NCBI GenBank assembly: GCA_933207985.1 | Contig: OW240915.1 | Location: forward strand, 263,282,413 to 263,346,412 | Direction of reading: 5' to 3' | Length of the DNA: 64,000 nt | From: Pelobates cultripes | Lineage: Eukaryota > Chordata > Amphibia > Anura > Pelobatidae | Part shown: one piece after another, positions 37,540 to 47,780 of the stretch | How the letters are laid out: the number at the start of each line of letters is the position of its first letter | Numbering within the stretch: position 1 is the stretch's first letter | Made by a program: the position numbers and the translations under genes | Notes under the pieces: generated by a model | What the model was told of the DNA's origin: nothing | The model's database searches: none | What the model saw: the letters and a program-made list of their open reading frames with translations, nothing else

Positions 37540-37795
37540 GTATTTTTATATATATATATATCAACATCAGTTATTTCGGAACTCATGGCCCCCTGAAACT
37601 CTGACACTGCAGGCCTTTAGCACCACATCCTCTCTATTCGAATTATACCCTATAGTAGCAGCAGCACATACCTGGGGTGCACTATGGGAAGGCAAAGCAG
37701 TCAAATGCCACTCCAATAATGAAGCCGCCTGTGAAATCATTAACAAAGGGAAGTCCTCATCACTAGTGATCATGAGAGGCATTTGGCATTTATAG
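37540..37795 (+). pseudogene. RNase H fragment of the Ngaro-like element
   Basis: ELYPIVAAAHTWGALWEGKA followed by CHSNNEAACEIINKGKSSS fits the 'WELYPIVVA... SDNxAxVxIINKGRS' portion of YR-element RNase H. The catalytic Asp of SDN has become Asn. Confidence 0.65.
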
Positions 37796-37895
37796 TCACT
37801 GGGTATTGCCACATCCACCATGACTGCAGTCTTTTGTTTCTTGTCTACCACCATGATGTCTGATTGGTTGGCCAGCACTATATATATGAGATTTG
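37796..37895 (-). pseudogene. LINE restriction-like endonuclease fragment
   Basis: Minus strand reads LANQSDIMVVDKKQKTAVMV then DVAIPSD. The 'PDIxVxDKxxKxxxxxDVAxPxD' pattern is that of the C-terminal endonuclease-type domain of site-specific-type non-LTR retrotransposons. It abuts the Ngaro-like RNase H fragment in the opposite orientation. Confidence 0.5.
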
Positions 37896-37909
37896 GTGTG
37901 TAATCGGGT

Positions 37910-38110
37910 GGCATGTATGTATATGTGTGGGGGTGAAGGTATGTGGGGAAGAAGTGTGTACGTGGGTGAAGAGATGTGTGTGAGGGGTGCACTGTGTGTT
38001 TATGCAAAGGTGTACTGTGTGTTGGTGGGGGTGTACTGTATGTGGGGGGTTCATGGTCTGTGAGGGTGTACTGTGTTAAGGGGGTGTAGAGAGTGGGATA
38101 GGGAAGAGCT
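37910..38110. repeat. GT/GGGTG-rich minisatellite
   Basis: Irregular repeats such as gggtgtactgtgtg and gtgggg. Frames on it are artefacts. Confidence 0.8.
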
Positions 38111-38571
38111 TTACAATTTTTACTTTAAAAATTGTTTACAAAAAAAAAAAATATTCCCCTTTCCCTCATCTTACCTTGCAGGGAGGGGGTGGCACAATCA
38201 GATCCATGGTGGTTGAGAAGGCTGCCTATCCATCGGGTACAGGGGAGGTCACAAGATGAGAGGTATCTCTTAGACATGTGCAATTTGTTTTGTTCCGAAT
38301 GTCAATTTGGACGCATTACGGGCAATGCGGACATTTGGATACTTCCGAATGTCCGAATTGCCAAAGTCCAAAAATTGCTGAATTTCCGAAGTCCCGAAGT
38401 GTCGAAGTTCCGAAGTGCCGAAGTTCCGAAGCACAGTATTGCTGAAGTACTAATATATGTATACAAGTTTAAATAAAAAGTATACAAACATAGCCAGGAT
38501 TCAGCTGTAAACATTTGCAACACAACAATCAAGTAACACACATTCATGTAAAATGTAAGTTACTTAGCCAG

Positions 38572-39570
38572 TCCCACGGTATTAGGGAGCTATCTACTAA
38601 AAGGCTGAAAGACCTAAATTGGTCTTTCAGCCAAATTTACTTTCTCTCTTGGCCCCCACACCTGAGGGGTCCTAAATAAAAAATGCCCACCCCCCAGGTG
38701 ACTAGGGGTCCCCAGTTTTTAGTCACCCCCTCCCAAAACAATTATTCAAATCCCTACCTACCCCCCTCACCCTAAAAATAGTGAAGGGGAATAATAACTA
38801 AGTATCTGTAAAAATATAAAATAAAACTTACCATTTGATGTCTTCTTTTTACTAAAATCTTCTTTTTTCAAGCCTAGAAAAGGCCAAATAAAAACCATAA
38901 TACCCGTCGCACTTAAAAAAAAACAAAAAAAAAACAGAGCGCAAAAAAAATAATCCATCTTCACCCATGGAGGGCTCTGCGCAGACTGAGCTCTGCAGGG
39001 CGGAGGAAGGCTTATAAAGCCTTGCCCCTCCCTGCAATTAGGCTCAGAGCACTCTGGTTGGTTGGTTTAAACCATCCAATCAGAGTGCTCTGACAGGTAA
39101 ATGAAGAGACTGACAGGTAAGTCTCTACATTTACCTGTCACAGCACTCTGATTGGTTAGCTTGAAATCCAGCCAATCAGAGTGCTCTGTGTCATTTTACA
39201 CAGCATGGGGAAGTTCTTTGGAATTTTCTCACGCTGTGTAATTTGACTCATAACAACACTCTGATTGGTTCATTGAAAGTAATCAATCAGAGAGTTATGA
39301 GTCAAATTACACAGTGTGGGAAAATTACGAAGAACTTTCCCATGCTGTGTAAAATGACACAGCTAACACCCCTTTCAAGTAATTTAGGGCCCGTTTTTTT
39401 TTTGCTCACTGTTTAATAGACATGCCCCTACTCGCTGTATAGCAAGTAGGGGCATAATTTACTAATACTAAGTAATTTTTACTTCGTATTAGTAAATTTG
39501 TCGTAAAGACCAATTTAGGTCTTTCAGCCTTTTGGTAGCCTTTTGGTAGATAGCTCCCTAACACCGTGGG
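38572..39570. mobile_element. Multi-hairpin foldback element, about 1 kb, nested in the hAT
   Basis: Terminal inverted repeats of about 50 bases: TCCCACGGTATTAGGGAGCT at left, complement TCCCACGGTGTTAGGGAGCT at right, continuing through ctactaaaaggctgaaagac. Internally it has at least seven separate hairpins (38603-38632, 39045-39092, 39091-39140, 39142-39185, 39188-39360, 39422-39455, 39456-39498). An extra hairpin straddles its right border (39548-39588). No coding capacity; superfamily unknown. Confidence 0.8.
39188..39360. repeat. 173-bp hairpin inside the foldback
   Basis: gtgtcattttacacagcatg pairs with catgctgtgtaaaatgacac and the pairing continues through ttgactcataac / gttatgagtcaa to a loop of cattgaaagtaat near 39280. 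Three arms in the neighbourhood share the phrase cactctgattggtt. Confidence 0.9.
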
Positions 39571-39769
39571 AATTAGGGAGTTATCTACTAAGCGGCTGCA
39601 AGAAAACATCTGAAGTCCCGAAATTCCGATGTCCTGAAGTGCCGAAGGTCCGAAGTTGCCAAAGTTCCGAAGTGCCGAACCAAAGTGCCGAAGTCCCGAT
39701 TACGGAATGCCGAACTGTACCGAATTTTTTCCCCATGCACATCCCTAGTATCTCTCTTGGAGCTCAAGC

Positions 39770-40330
39770 AGTTACAGAGACTGATCCATACACATACACA
39801 GATAGACCCATACACACACACACTGCCCCCCCACACAGACTGACACATACACACACACAGACTGCTCCCCTACACACACTGTCCCATACATACACACACT
39901 GACGCCCCCAAACACAAATCTTGACCCATACACACACAGACTGACCCCCACACACAGACTGACCCATACAAACACACATAGATTGACCCCCACACACAGA
40001 GACTGACCCATACACACACAGACTGACCCCCCATGCACAGATTGAACCCACACCCCACACACAGACTGATCCCCACACACACACAGACTGACCCCCCTAC
40101 ACACCCATACACACACACACAGACTGGCCCATACACACACAGACTAACCCACCCCACAGAGACTGAACCCCAAACACAAAGACTGACCCCTTCACACCCA
40201 TACACACACAGACTGACCCACCCCCACACACAGACTGACCCATACGCACAGACTGATCCACCCCACACAGATTGACCCATACACACAAATTAACCCCCCC
40301 CCCCATACACACACACAGACTGAACCACTC
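39770..40330. repeat. CA-rich minisatellite (cacacacagactgaccca)
   Basis: Units of cagactgacccatacacaca with variable length. Every minus-strand 'MCVCMGQSVCGG' frame is an artefact. Confidence 0.92.
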
Positions 40331-40890
40331 ACTGACTCACTCTTACCAGCAGCTACCTGGATGCCTTTGTGCAGAGTTGAGCTTCCTCTCCCTGTCTCTT
40401 CCCTGCGCTGCTCTCAATGACCCAGGAGGAAGTCCTCCCAGCACAGTGCCCCCTGTGGCCGCACGTAGGAAAAGGGTGAAACACAGTTCCACAGTGACAT
40501 TGCTGCTGCAGCTTGTGAAGGGAGATGCAGTGCTCCTGACTTCAATTTCAATTGGGGGAGCACTGCATGATGTAGGGGGGCCATGGCTCCCCCTAGTGAT
40601 GCCACTGGTACCTACCATGGTCGTAGGGGTCACTCCAGGGGGCCCAGCAGCCCTCTTGATCCCTGCTACCGTGGCCACACCGGCATCACTTCAGGACTGG
40701 TGCACAGCCGCACTGGCATTATGGGTGCGATCACCGGGTGACCGGCAGAAGGGAGTGCATAGCGCTATCCTTTCTGGTGGTCACTAAATGTAGCATGGCC
40801 AAGAGGACCACGGCCTAAAAGGAAGTGCTCACGGAGTGAGTACTTTCTGTGAAACCGGGTACCGCTGTCGCTGTCAGAGGTGAGCAGGTA
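40331..40890. other. GC-richer unique segment between two minisatellites
   Basis: Contains hairpin gcagtgctcctgac.../gggggagcactgc (40525-40565) and phrases such as tagtgatgccactgg that occur at ends of frog repeats. Frame 40272-40787 crosses it but shows no domain. Probably the body of a non-autonomous DNA element. Confidence 0.4.
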
Positions 40891-40894
40891 CGGG

Positions 40895-41765
40895 AGGGGG
40901 ATTGGGGAGAGACATATAAAAGGGTTGGGGGGGGAGAGACACATCGGGTGGTGAGAGAGAAACATGGAGTGTCAGACTAAGACATAGTCTGTAAGGAGGA
41001 AATGAGGAGTAATGGAGGGTGTGATACATGGAGGGGCTGGGAGGGGTGGTGGAATGATACACATGGAGGGGCTGAGGAGGTATGAGACACATGGAAGGCT
41101 GAGGGAGGTAGCAGAGACATGGGGAGGCTGAATAGGACATTGAGGGATTCGGAGAGGGTATGCCTCCAGTGGGTGGTGGGAGAGACACATGGGGGCAGAA
41201 TAAGACATGTAGGAGCTGGTGGAAGAAATGAAACACATGGAGGGGTTGGGGGTGGAAGAGACATATAGGAAGACAGAAGAAGGCACAGAGGGGCTGGGAA
41301 GAGAACATGACACACATGTGGGATGATATGAATGGTGGAGTGAGACACATGGAGCTGGGGGAAATAAGACACAGATTTGCTGGGGGGGGGGAGAAACACA
41401 TAGGGAGGCAGAATAGGACATGGAGGGATGAGGGGAAGTGATGGAGGGGCCTGGGGAATGGTGGAATGAGACACATGGAGGGGCTGGGTGGATGAGACAC
41501 AAGGAGGGGCTGGGGGAGAATGAGAGACATGGGGAAATTAGATATATGAAGGGGCCGGGAGGGTAGAATGAGACACAAGGATGGGCTGGGGGTAAAATGA
41601 AGCACATATAGGGACTGGAGGGAGAGTGAGGCACATGGAGAGTCTGTAGGGGGCAATGAGACACATGGAGGGGTTGGGGGTGGGATGAGACACATGGAGG
41701 GGCTGGTGGAGAAAATGAGATACATGGAAGGGCTGCACGGAGGGATGAGACACATGGGGGGAGGG
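40895..41765. repeat. Minisatellite (gagacacatggaggggctggg)
   Basis: Degenerate copies of gagacacatggaggggctgg spaced by 25 to 50 bases over almost 0.9 kb. The 293-codon minus-strand frame is created by the repeat. Confidence 0.92.
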
Positions 41766-41774
41766 CAATGTTTG

Positions 41775-41806
41775 CACCGGGCCTGGTGTTTCTAGTTACG
41801 CCTCTG
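41775..41806. mobile_element. hAT-like terminus remnant
   Basis: Complement reads cagaggcgtaactagaaaca, resembling a hAT end (CAG + GCGTAACTAG). The partner end was not found. Confidence 0.4.
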
Positions 41807-42531
41807 GCTGTATGAATGAGGTTTTAAATTGCTGAAAGGAGATTTTATATAACCTCTTAAATGTATTCAGTATTAAACCTAATAATGATAAAGTAAATAA
41901 AAAGAATGGAGTGCATGTGTTATTCACATCCAAATCTGTTTTAATAAAAGAAAATAACCTTAGGGTAAGAACATGTTTTCTCAATTAGAAAATAATCTTC
42001 CATTGTGAATATATTACATGTTTAATATAGTTTTATGAAAAATGTGTTTTGAAAGAGATTGAAAATGAGAAATGCTTACTTATAAATCATCTATCTTTCC
42101 AGGGAATGTCTTTGTTAAAAGATTGACTTCTGCTGTTATATAAACGTGCAGCATTTTGTTGAGACTGGGGAAAGTAAATTAAATAAGGTGGCACGGCAGA
42201 GACTGAAGCCAGAAAAACGTCTCTTGAGAATTTTCCTAGCCTGTAGCCACCAGTGAGTTATCAATTATATCTATGTGTAAATGAAACAGAATTTTGATTA
42301 ATTTTGAAAATGGACTGATTAGATAAAGAAGCAGAATGATCAAATGATGAAAGTTGGGATTGCAAAAAATAAAACTTTTTTCCCTCACGCTATTGCATGT
42401 GAAAAAGATCCAGAATTCTACCTTTTTGCGGCAAACCTCCATAAACATTTAAGCCCTATATTTTTAGCAACTTTTAGTGCACAGTTACAATTTGTTTGCT
42501 ATATTTAACTGAACTCATTCCTAAACCTTCA
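41807..42531. other. Non-coding flank left of the duplicated block
   Basis: AT-rich, nothing recognised. This sequence is not present at the start of the second copy, which begins directly at the gap. Confidence 0.5.
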
Positions 42532-42691
42532 CCCTTCATATCTTGAAGCAATTCATGGTGTGTTTAGATCCAAATTTGAAATTTGGATTTGAAATATAAA
42601 AAAAAAACACCCACAAACAGGTCATCTAGAATAACAACTAAAAACAATACCTAAATATATTTAAATAACTTAAGTTTCTTTTTGCTCAAAG

Positions 42692-43235
42692 CAGCAAGGT
42701 GAATTGTTAGTGTAAGACTCACCTACAAGGTTTTGCCCTGACGTGGCAGGTGAGCTTACACTTTAATGGCCATTGGACTGATACTAAAACCTCCAGTTAT
42801 TTAAATGTGAATAAGGAATTGGGATAATGCGCAGGTAACTTTGTTTTTTAGTTTTTATTCTATGAATTTGGGTTAATGAGTACTATAGTCATTGCTGCCA
42901 CCCAGAAGTAGTGAGAGTTTGAGCACAGTGCCTAATTTTATATGTTTGTATTTTCGTTTTTGTTACACATCAAGTTACAATGCTGCCACCCACTCCATGT
43001 GTAGCCTATTTAGGGTTAATAAGTGTTTAGAGGTTTAGAAAAATACCCCTTTCTCTTTTGTTAGAGATTTGTCTTTTAAAGTAGCAAGGTGAATTGTTAG
43101 TGTTGGGCTCACCAATGAGGTTTACCTTGATATGGCAGCTGAGCTTACACTTTAATGGCCATTAGACTAATACTAAAAACACCCAGGTACTTCAATTTGC
43201 ATAGGAATTTGGGATAGTGCACAAGTAACTTTTTT
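42692..43235. repeat. Two degenerate tandem copies of a 155-bp segment
   Basis: agcaaggtgaattgttagtg opens at 42692 and at 43082. Both continue with gctcacc..gaggtt..cctgacgtggcag/ccttgatatggcag and gagcttacactttaatggcc. The copies are about 390 bases apart. Repeated again in the second block at 49686 and 50076. Confidence 0.8.
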
Positions 43236-43294
43236 AATATGTAATGAGTGATAAAAACCACCACCAGTAAACAAGTGGAGAGCTCAAATTAACA

Positions 43295-43717
43295 TTAAAG
43301 GACCACGCCCGGCTCTGGAAGGGGGAAAGGGGTTTAAACTTACCTTTTTCCAGCGCTGGGCGGAGAGCTCTCCTCCTCCTCTCCGCCTCCGTTACGCCCC
43401 GCCGGCTGAATGCGCACGCGCGGCAAGAGCTGCGCGCGCATTCAGCCGGTCTCATAGGAAAGCATTTACAATGCTTTCCTATGGACGCTGGCGTGCTCTC
43501 ACTGTGATTTTCACAGTGAGAAGCACGCAAGCGCCTCTAGTGGCTGTCAATGAGACGGCCACTAGAGGAAATAGGGGAAGGCTTAACCCATTCATAATTA
43601 TAGCAGTTTCTCTGAAACTGCTATAATTATGAAAAAATGGGTTAACCCTAGAAGGACCTGGCACCCAGACCATTTCATTAAGCTGAAGTGGTCTGGGTGC
43701 CTAGAGTGGTCCTTTAA
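43295..43717. mobile_element. T2/Kolobok-type MITE, 423 bp (block copy 1)
   Basis: TTAA borders; ends aaaggaccacgcccggctct and gtgcctagagtggtccttt. Same family as 20062 but inverted. Hairpins in order: gaatgcgcacgcgcg/cgcgcgcattc, ataggaaagcatt/aatgctttcctat, ctcactgtgattttcacagtgag, cctctagtgg/ccactagagg, ataattatagcag/ctgctataattat, and ccagaccatttcatt.../tggtctgg. Confidence 0.88.
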
Positions 43718-43721
43718 AGTA

Positions 43722-44260
43722 AATATATATGATACTGTCCTAAGCTCACCATCTGAGGCAAAGGATTTGGGGGTAATTATTTCAGATGACTTAAAGGTAG
43801 GCAGACAATGTAATAGAGCAGCAGGAAATGCTAGCAGAATGCTTGGTTGTATAGTGGGAGGTATTAGCAGAGAAAGAGGGAAGTGCTCATGCCATTGTAC
43901 AGAACACGGATGAGACCTCACTTGGAGTATTGTACACAGTACTGGAGACCGTATCTTCAGAAGGATATTGATACCTTAGAGAGGGTTCAGAGAAGGGCTA
44001 CTAAACTGGTTCATGGATTGCAGGATAAAACTTACAAGGAAAGGTTAAAGGATCTTAACATGTATAGCTTGGAGGTAAGACAAGACAGGGGGGGATATGA
44101 TAGAAACATTTAAATACATAAAGGGAATCAACACAGTAAAGGAGGAGACTATATTTAAAAGAAGAAAAACTACCACAACAAGAGGACATAGTCTAAAATT
44201 GGGCAGACTTGATTGGCCGAATGGTTCCTTATCTGCCATCACATGCTATGTTTCTATAGT
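43722..44260 (+). pseudogene. CR1-like LINE ORF2 3' end (block copy 1)
   Basis: Reads EAKDLGVIISDDLKVGRQCN, then RTRMRPHLEYCTQYWRPYLQ, KDIDTLERVQRRATKLVHGL and YKERLKDLNMYSLEVRQDRGG, then after a frameshift MIETFKYIKGIN. These are conserved reverse-transcriptase thumb and C-terminal motifs of CR1/L2-type LINEs. The 3' end ttggccgaatggttccttat then tctgccatcacatgctatgt is the usual CR1 tail. Frameshifts near 43910 and 44090 make it dead. Confidence 0.88.
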
Positions 44261-46237
44261 TTCTCATGCCTTATATAACTCAGGGTTATTCACATTAAAA
44301 TGTGACGAATAGACAAAAGCAAAATTCAAAGTGTATTACCAAAACGTATAATCAAGAGAATGGTATAACATGGTGTAGTAGAACCTATAATGAATCAGCT
44401 AAAATCTTGCAGATGTACTCCATGTGTATACCAATGAAACAGACAAAACAGCTTATACTGCAATACCTCTTCGTAAGGATTATATAACAGATAGATAGTG
44501 CTTGCCTTATAGAAAGCTCTAAGTATAATTTTCTTGTGTGCCGATTAAGGGTGGCTCCCACTCAATTAGTCAGATGGGGCCACATGGTTACCATAGATGT
44601 GGTATGACTCATCGACTAAATATCTACCAACTGGAACCATGTACTGTGAATTTGCACCCACCAGAGGTGCAGACCATACACTCCTTCACTGGACCACCAG
44701 GAATTCTACCATCCTCTCTGGATAAAGGTCAGCAGGAGGGTGGTTTAATATTACACATACATTCAGCCAAATAATCACAGTCAGCCAACTCTACACAAAT
44801 ACACTCAGCCAACCACCACAGAAAAGGCGAAGAGTAGGGGTGAGGAGGTTGGAGACCTTTCTTGATTCTTGCCCTGCGGTTCCTAGTTACACCCTTAAAA
44901 ATAATAAATGGCATCCCCCAAGATCTACTGAATGGGATCAACACCCATGAACAGATATGCGCTGGGGTATGAAATGGTACACACTAGATGCCAGTTTTCC
45001 TATACTTACAATGAAGTTAAAGCATTGTTTTAACTGCTTTCTATCCATCACAGATGACTTGTAGTGATCACAAAGCAACAGGTTTGTGAAGCACTGCTAA
45101 AGCTGTTCACAGCATCATGGATGACTAAATTAAATAAAAGAGGGCAGTTTAGCTAACAGATGTAATCATGTTTACTTATAGCATGTTAAGCTCTTTAAGT
45201 GCCAGAAGGATGACTCACACATTATTGCAGTGTAGTCATTGTTGCATTAATAGTTATTTCAAGGATTAAGACATGAAAGGCAAAGTATATGCGTGATGTT
45301 ATGATTCAAACAGTTACCGATCTGTAGCATGCATTAAACTTCTTATAACATCAATTGCAACTAAATTTATGGTCCCTTGGTATGACAGTGCTGGTCTATT
45401 GGTCAGCAACCAGCCATCAGCAGGTAGAGCAGAAAAGGCACGCAAGTTAAACATATTAGATCTGTGCTCTTCTGTCCACTCAACAGATATGACTCAATCG
45501 TTAGGATATAAGATGTAATCAATTTTATAATGTCAGTTCGGAAGATATGGCTGAACATTATAGAGTCAAAGAGATAAGTTTAGTAATATTGAGGAAATAA
45601 TCATAAAATAAAAGTAAGGAGGTAATGTCAATGTATCAAGAATGGTCAATGCTCTTATTGGATCTTATTCTCTAAACACTGAATGATAGTGAAATAAAAA
45701 TGAAATTGTTCTTCTTCTCACCTCCCCCTTCCCTGCATAAGGTTTTGGAGGAGAGAGTGTGGGGCGGTACAGTAGGATCATGACGGCATTGGCCCTTCCT
45801 GGGAATTTGAGTTTGGCGGTAGCCAAAAAATGCCTTTGCCTTCTCTAGGTTGAGGTGAGCCCCTCACTGATTCTAACTACGTTCGCATGCTAGGGAGGCA
45901 CGTCAAGTAAGAGGCATATTGATATGTGCAATGACACTTTCATGCTTTCAATTCTGTGTTAATGACTTTTGTGTCTGTTTAAACATCGTTGGGGATCTGC
46001 GCATCTCACCTTACTGCACCATGTCATGTTGGAGACCTGCGTGTCTCACCACTCTTTTTCTATAAATGGAAAACATTTTTAATAAATAAATATACAAAAA
46101 AAAAGAAAATGAAATTGCAAAATGTAGGCAGCAGTTGCTGGTTTAGAAATCAAAAAACTCAAATTCTGCTAGAGTGACAGCTTGGCTATTCTAGACTATA
46201 TTTTGCAACTCAGTTTGCAATTTACTCTTTTTAGGTG
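44261..46237. other. Non-coding part of block copy 1
   Basis: No repeat family recognised; largest frame 78 codons. Confidence 0.45.
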
Positions 46238-46862
46238 TTGTGATCCTGCTCCCACACTGGGCATCAGATTCTTAGAAAGTCTCACAGTCTTCTAGGGTAT
46301 TAATTAACCAGAGCCTTAGAGAGTCACAGAGTACTCCGTTTATTGTCTGCAATAATCACAGTCCATTTTCAATGTGCAGTACCAGGTTATTATAAACATA
46401 TAATTTCCCTACAAAGAAAAACCTAGCACTATGTGAGCTATCTGAGCACTAACTAACAAGTAGAACATCCTTTTCCTGCTTCAGGTTATGACTTCCAGCA
46501 GTAGTCTCTCTCCCCTCCTATACACTATCAAAACAAACAAACAAACAGAAATAAAAAGGTTAAAAAAAAATAATAATATATATATATATATATTTATTTT
46601 TTTAATTAAAAAATATCACTATTTAAATGCATGCTTTTAAATAATGCATTTGTTTTGGAGGGGGGTATATATAAAAAATGAGCTTGCAAAAGCAAGTGAT
46701 CTCTTGTCTGCAGAATTTGCAAGCCCTCCCCTTCTGATCCCTCCCAGATTTTCTGTGGCTGTCCAATTACTGACTTTCCAATGCAGCTCAATGACCTTTT
46801 TGCAAGGCAGGTGTTCTGGGCAGTTATCTGACTCCACTGAGCTAAACAAACTAGGAAGTAAC
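46238..46862 (-). mobile_element. Solo LTR, minus orientation (block copy 1)
   Basis: Minus strand starts (T)GTTACTTCCTAGTTTG and ends GCAGGATCACAACA, giving TGTT...AACA ends over about 626 bases. It holds a TATA-like ttttttatatatacc (46664-46678) and AATAAA followed by cggagtactctgtgactctc, an R/U5-like region. This is the layout of a retrovirus-like LTR. No target duplication was found. In copy 1 its last base is displaced by the next LTR element. Confidence 0.72.
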
Positions 46863-47236
46863 TGTAACGGACCGTTTTGCACACAAGGGGTAAAAACCGT
46901 TTAGGCGATCGGCCCCCTTTCCAGAGATACAGGCACAGCTACTGCAGAACATCAAACTCCCAAACTGGATACAAAATAGCACTCCAACTGCCGAACTGGA
47001 ACCTCCCAAATAGCTGCTAGCAGACGAACAGGAAAAGCTCCCAAGCAGCTTACACTCCTGGCAATCAGTCTCTAACAGCATACAGTGAATCCCCCCAAGA
47101 ACGAGACAAGGCTCTGTGTTGAGGATCAAGCAGTGGTCTGAGGTGCTGGCACACCCAGCCTGGTTTTTATTACAGCGTTTCAAATACAGGACCACCCACA
47201 GGGAGGGATAAAACAACCAATCATATCACAGTTACA
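46863..47236 (-). repeat. 3' LTR, 374 bp
   Basis: Ends are a perfect inverted pair, TGTAAC at 46863 and GTTACA at 47231-47236. On the minus strand it includes aataaaaaccaggctggg (polyadenylation signal AATAAA about 80 bases in) and the internal side bears ggataaggggagggaatatg (47237-47262), a polypurine tract. This polarity fixes the element on the minus strand. Confidence 0.85.
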
Positions 47237-47780
47237 TCCCACATATTCCCTCCCCTTATCCTGAGAGGAAACTCAATTATACATACAGTTAAAACATACT
47301 TTCTACCCAACTTTCATAACGCTAAAACCATACATCACATTCACATAAAATTACATATGCACACTCAATCCATTCAGGGGAACAACATATTCAAAAATGG
47401 CACAAATCAGACAAGGGGTTCAAAAGTTAGTAAAAAAGTCCTTTGTGACTAAATGAAGCATGGCTTTCTGGCCCAAACCAGTTTCAGAGTCTTCTATCCT
47501 GGAGATAAGTAATTCAATTATCTCCCAGGACAGACACAAGACTCCATTAAGCACATGGTTGCAAAAAGACACAAAACATTTTAAAATACATAAAGTCACA
47601 TTTATTACATAAAACACAGACATGTAACATATCCCCAGATAGCTCAGGTCCGAGCGCACATTATTAAGCGAATGGCGCTCAGACCACACGAATACAGTTT
47701 AATCGCCATGGAGCCAAAGTCTTTACAGTCAGTTTCATACGAATGGGTTCCATGGGATTCCTATCTGGGGTATAACACAT
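47237..47780 (-). other. Spacer between ORF and 3' LTR
   Basis: AT-rich, contains the polypurine tract next to the LTR. No envelope-like frame is seen. Confidence 0.55.

Larger units (their letters stand above)
34893..37795 (+). mobile_element. Ngaro-like (tyrosine-recombinase class) retroelement, heavily deleted
   Basis: A leader (ggcggagcctgtagttgtgg onward) precedes ORF1 remnants (36313-37335) and an RNase H remnant (37540-37795). RT and recombinase are missing, so an internal deletion is inferred between about 37380 and 37540. The family call rests on the ORF1 motifs, which I associate with amphibian and fish YR retroelements; it is weaker than the DIRS call. Confidence 0.6.
38271..39747. 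mobile_element. hAT element with perfect 8-bp target duplication, host of a foldback
   Basis: GTATCTCT at 38263-38270 is repeated at 39748-39755. Ends read TAGACATGTGCA and the complement TAGGGATGTGCA, fitting the hAT YARNG terminus. Next to both ends lie runs of ccgaagtgccgaagttccga (38370-38430 and 39605-39700). The central part (38572-39570) is a separate foldback inserted in it. No transposase frame exists. Confidence 0.88.
42532..46862. repeat. 4.33-kb duplicated block, copy 1
   Basis: Matches 49526-53854 base for base at a constant offset of 6994 (6992 at the end). Differences I saw outside the MITE at 43295 are few: gctgc/cctc near 46014, a/t near 46160, a/g near 46263, a/g near 46528, and a TA-repeat length change near 46580. 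Copy 1 ends exactly where an LTR element starts. Confidence 0.95.

Noticed and set aside
40874..41755. 293-codon Pro/Ser/His-rich frame on the minus strand
   Set aside because: Created by the gagacacatggaggggctgg minisatellite; no start context or domain.
43479..43921. Minus-strand frames MVWVPGPSRVNPFF and MRSHPCSVQWHEHFP (also at 50473-50915)
   Set aside because: They run across the MITE and antisense to the LINE fragment; similar frames arise at 20106 from the same MITE family.
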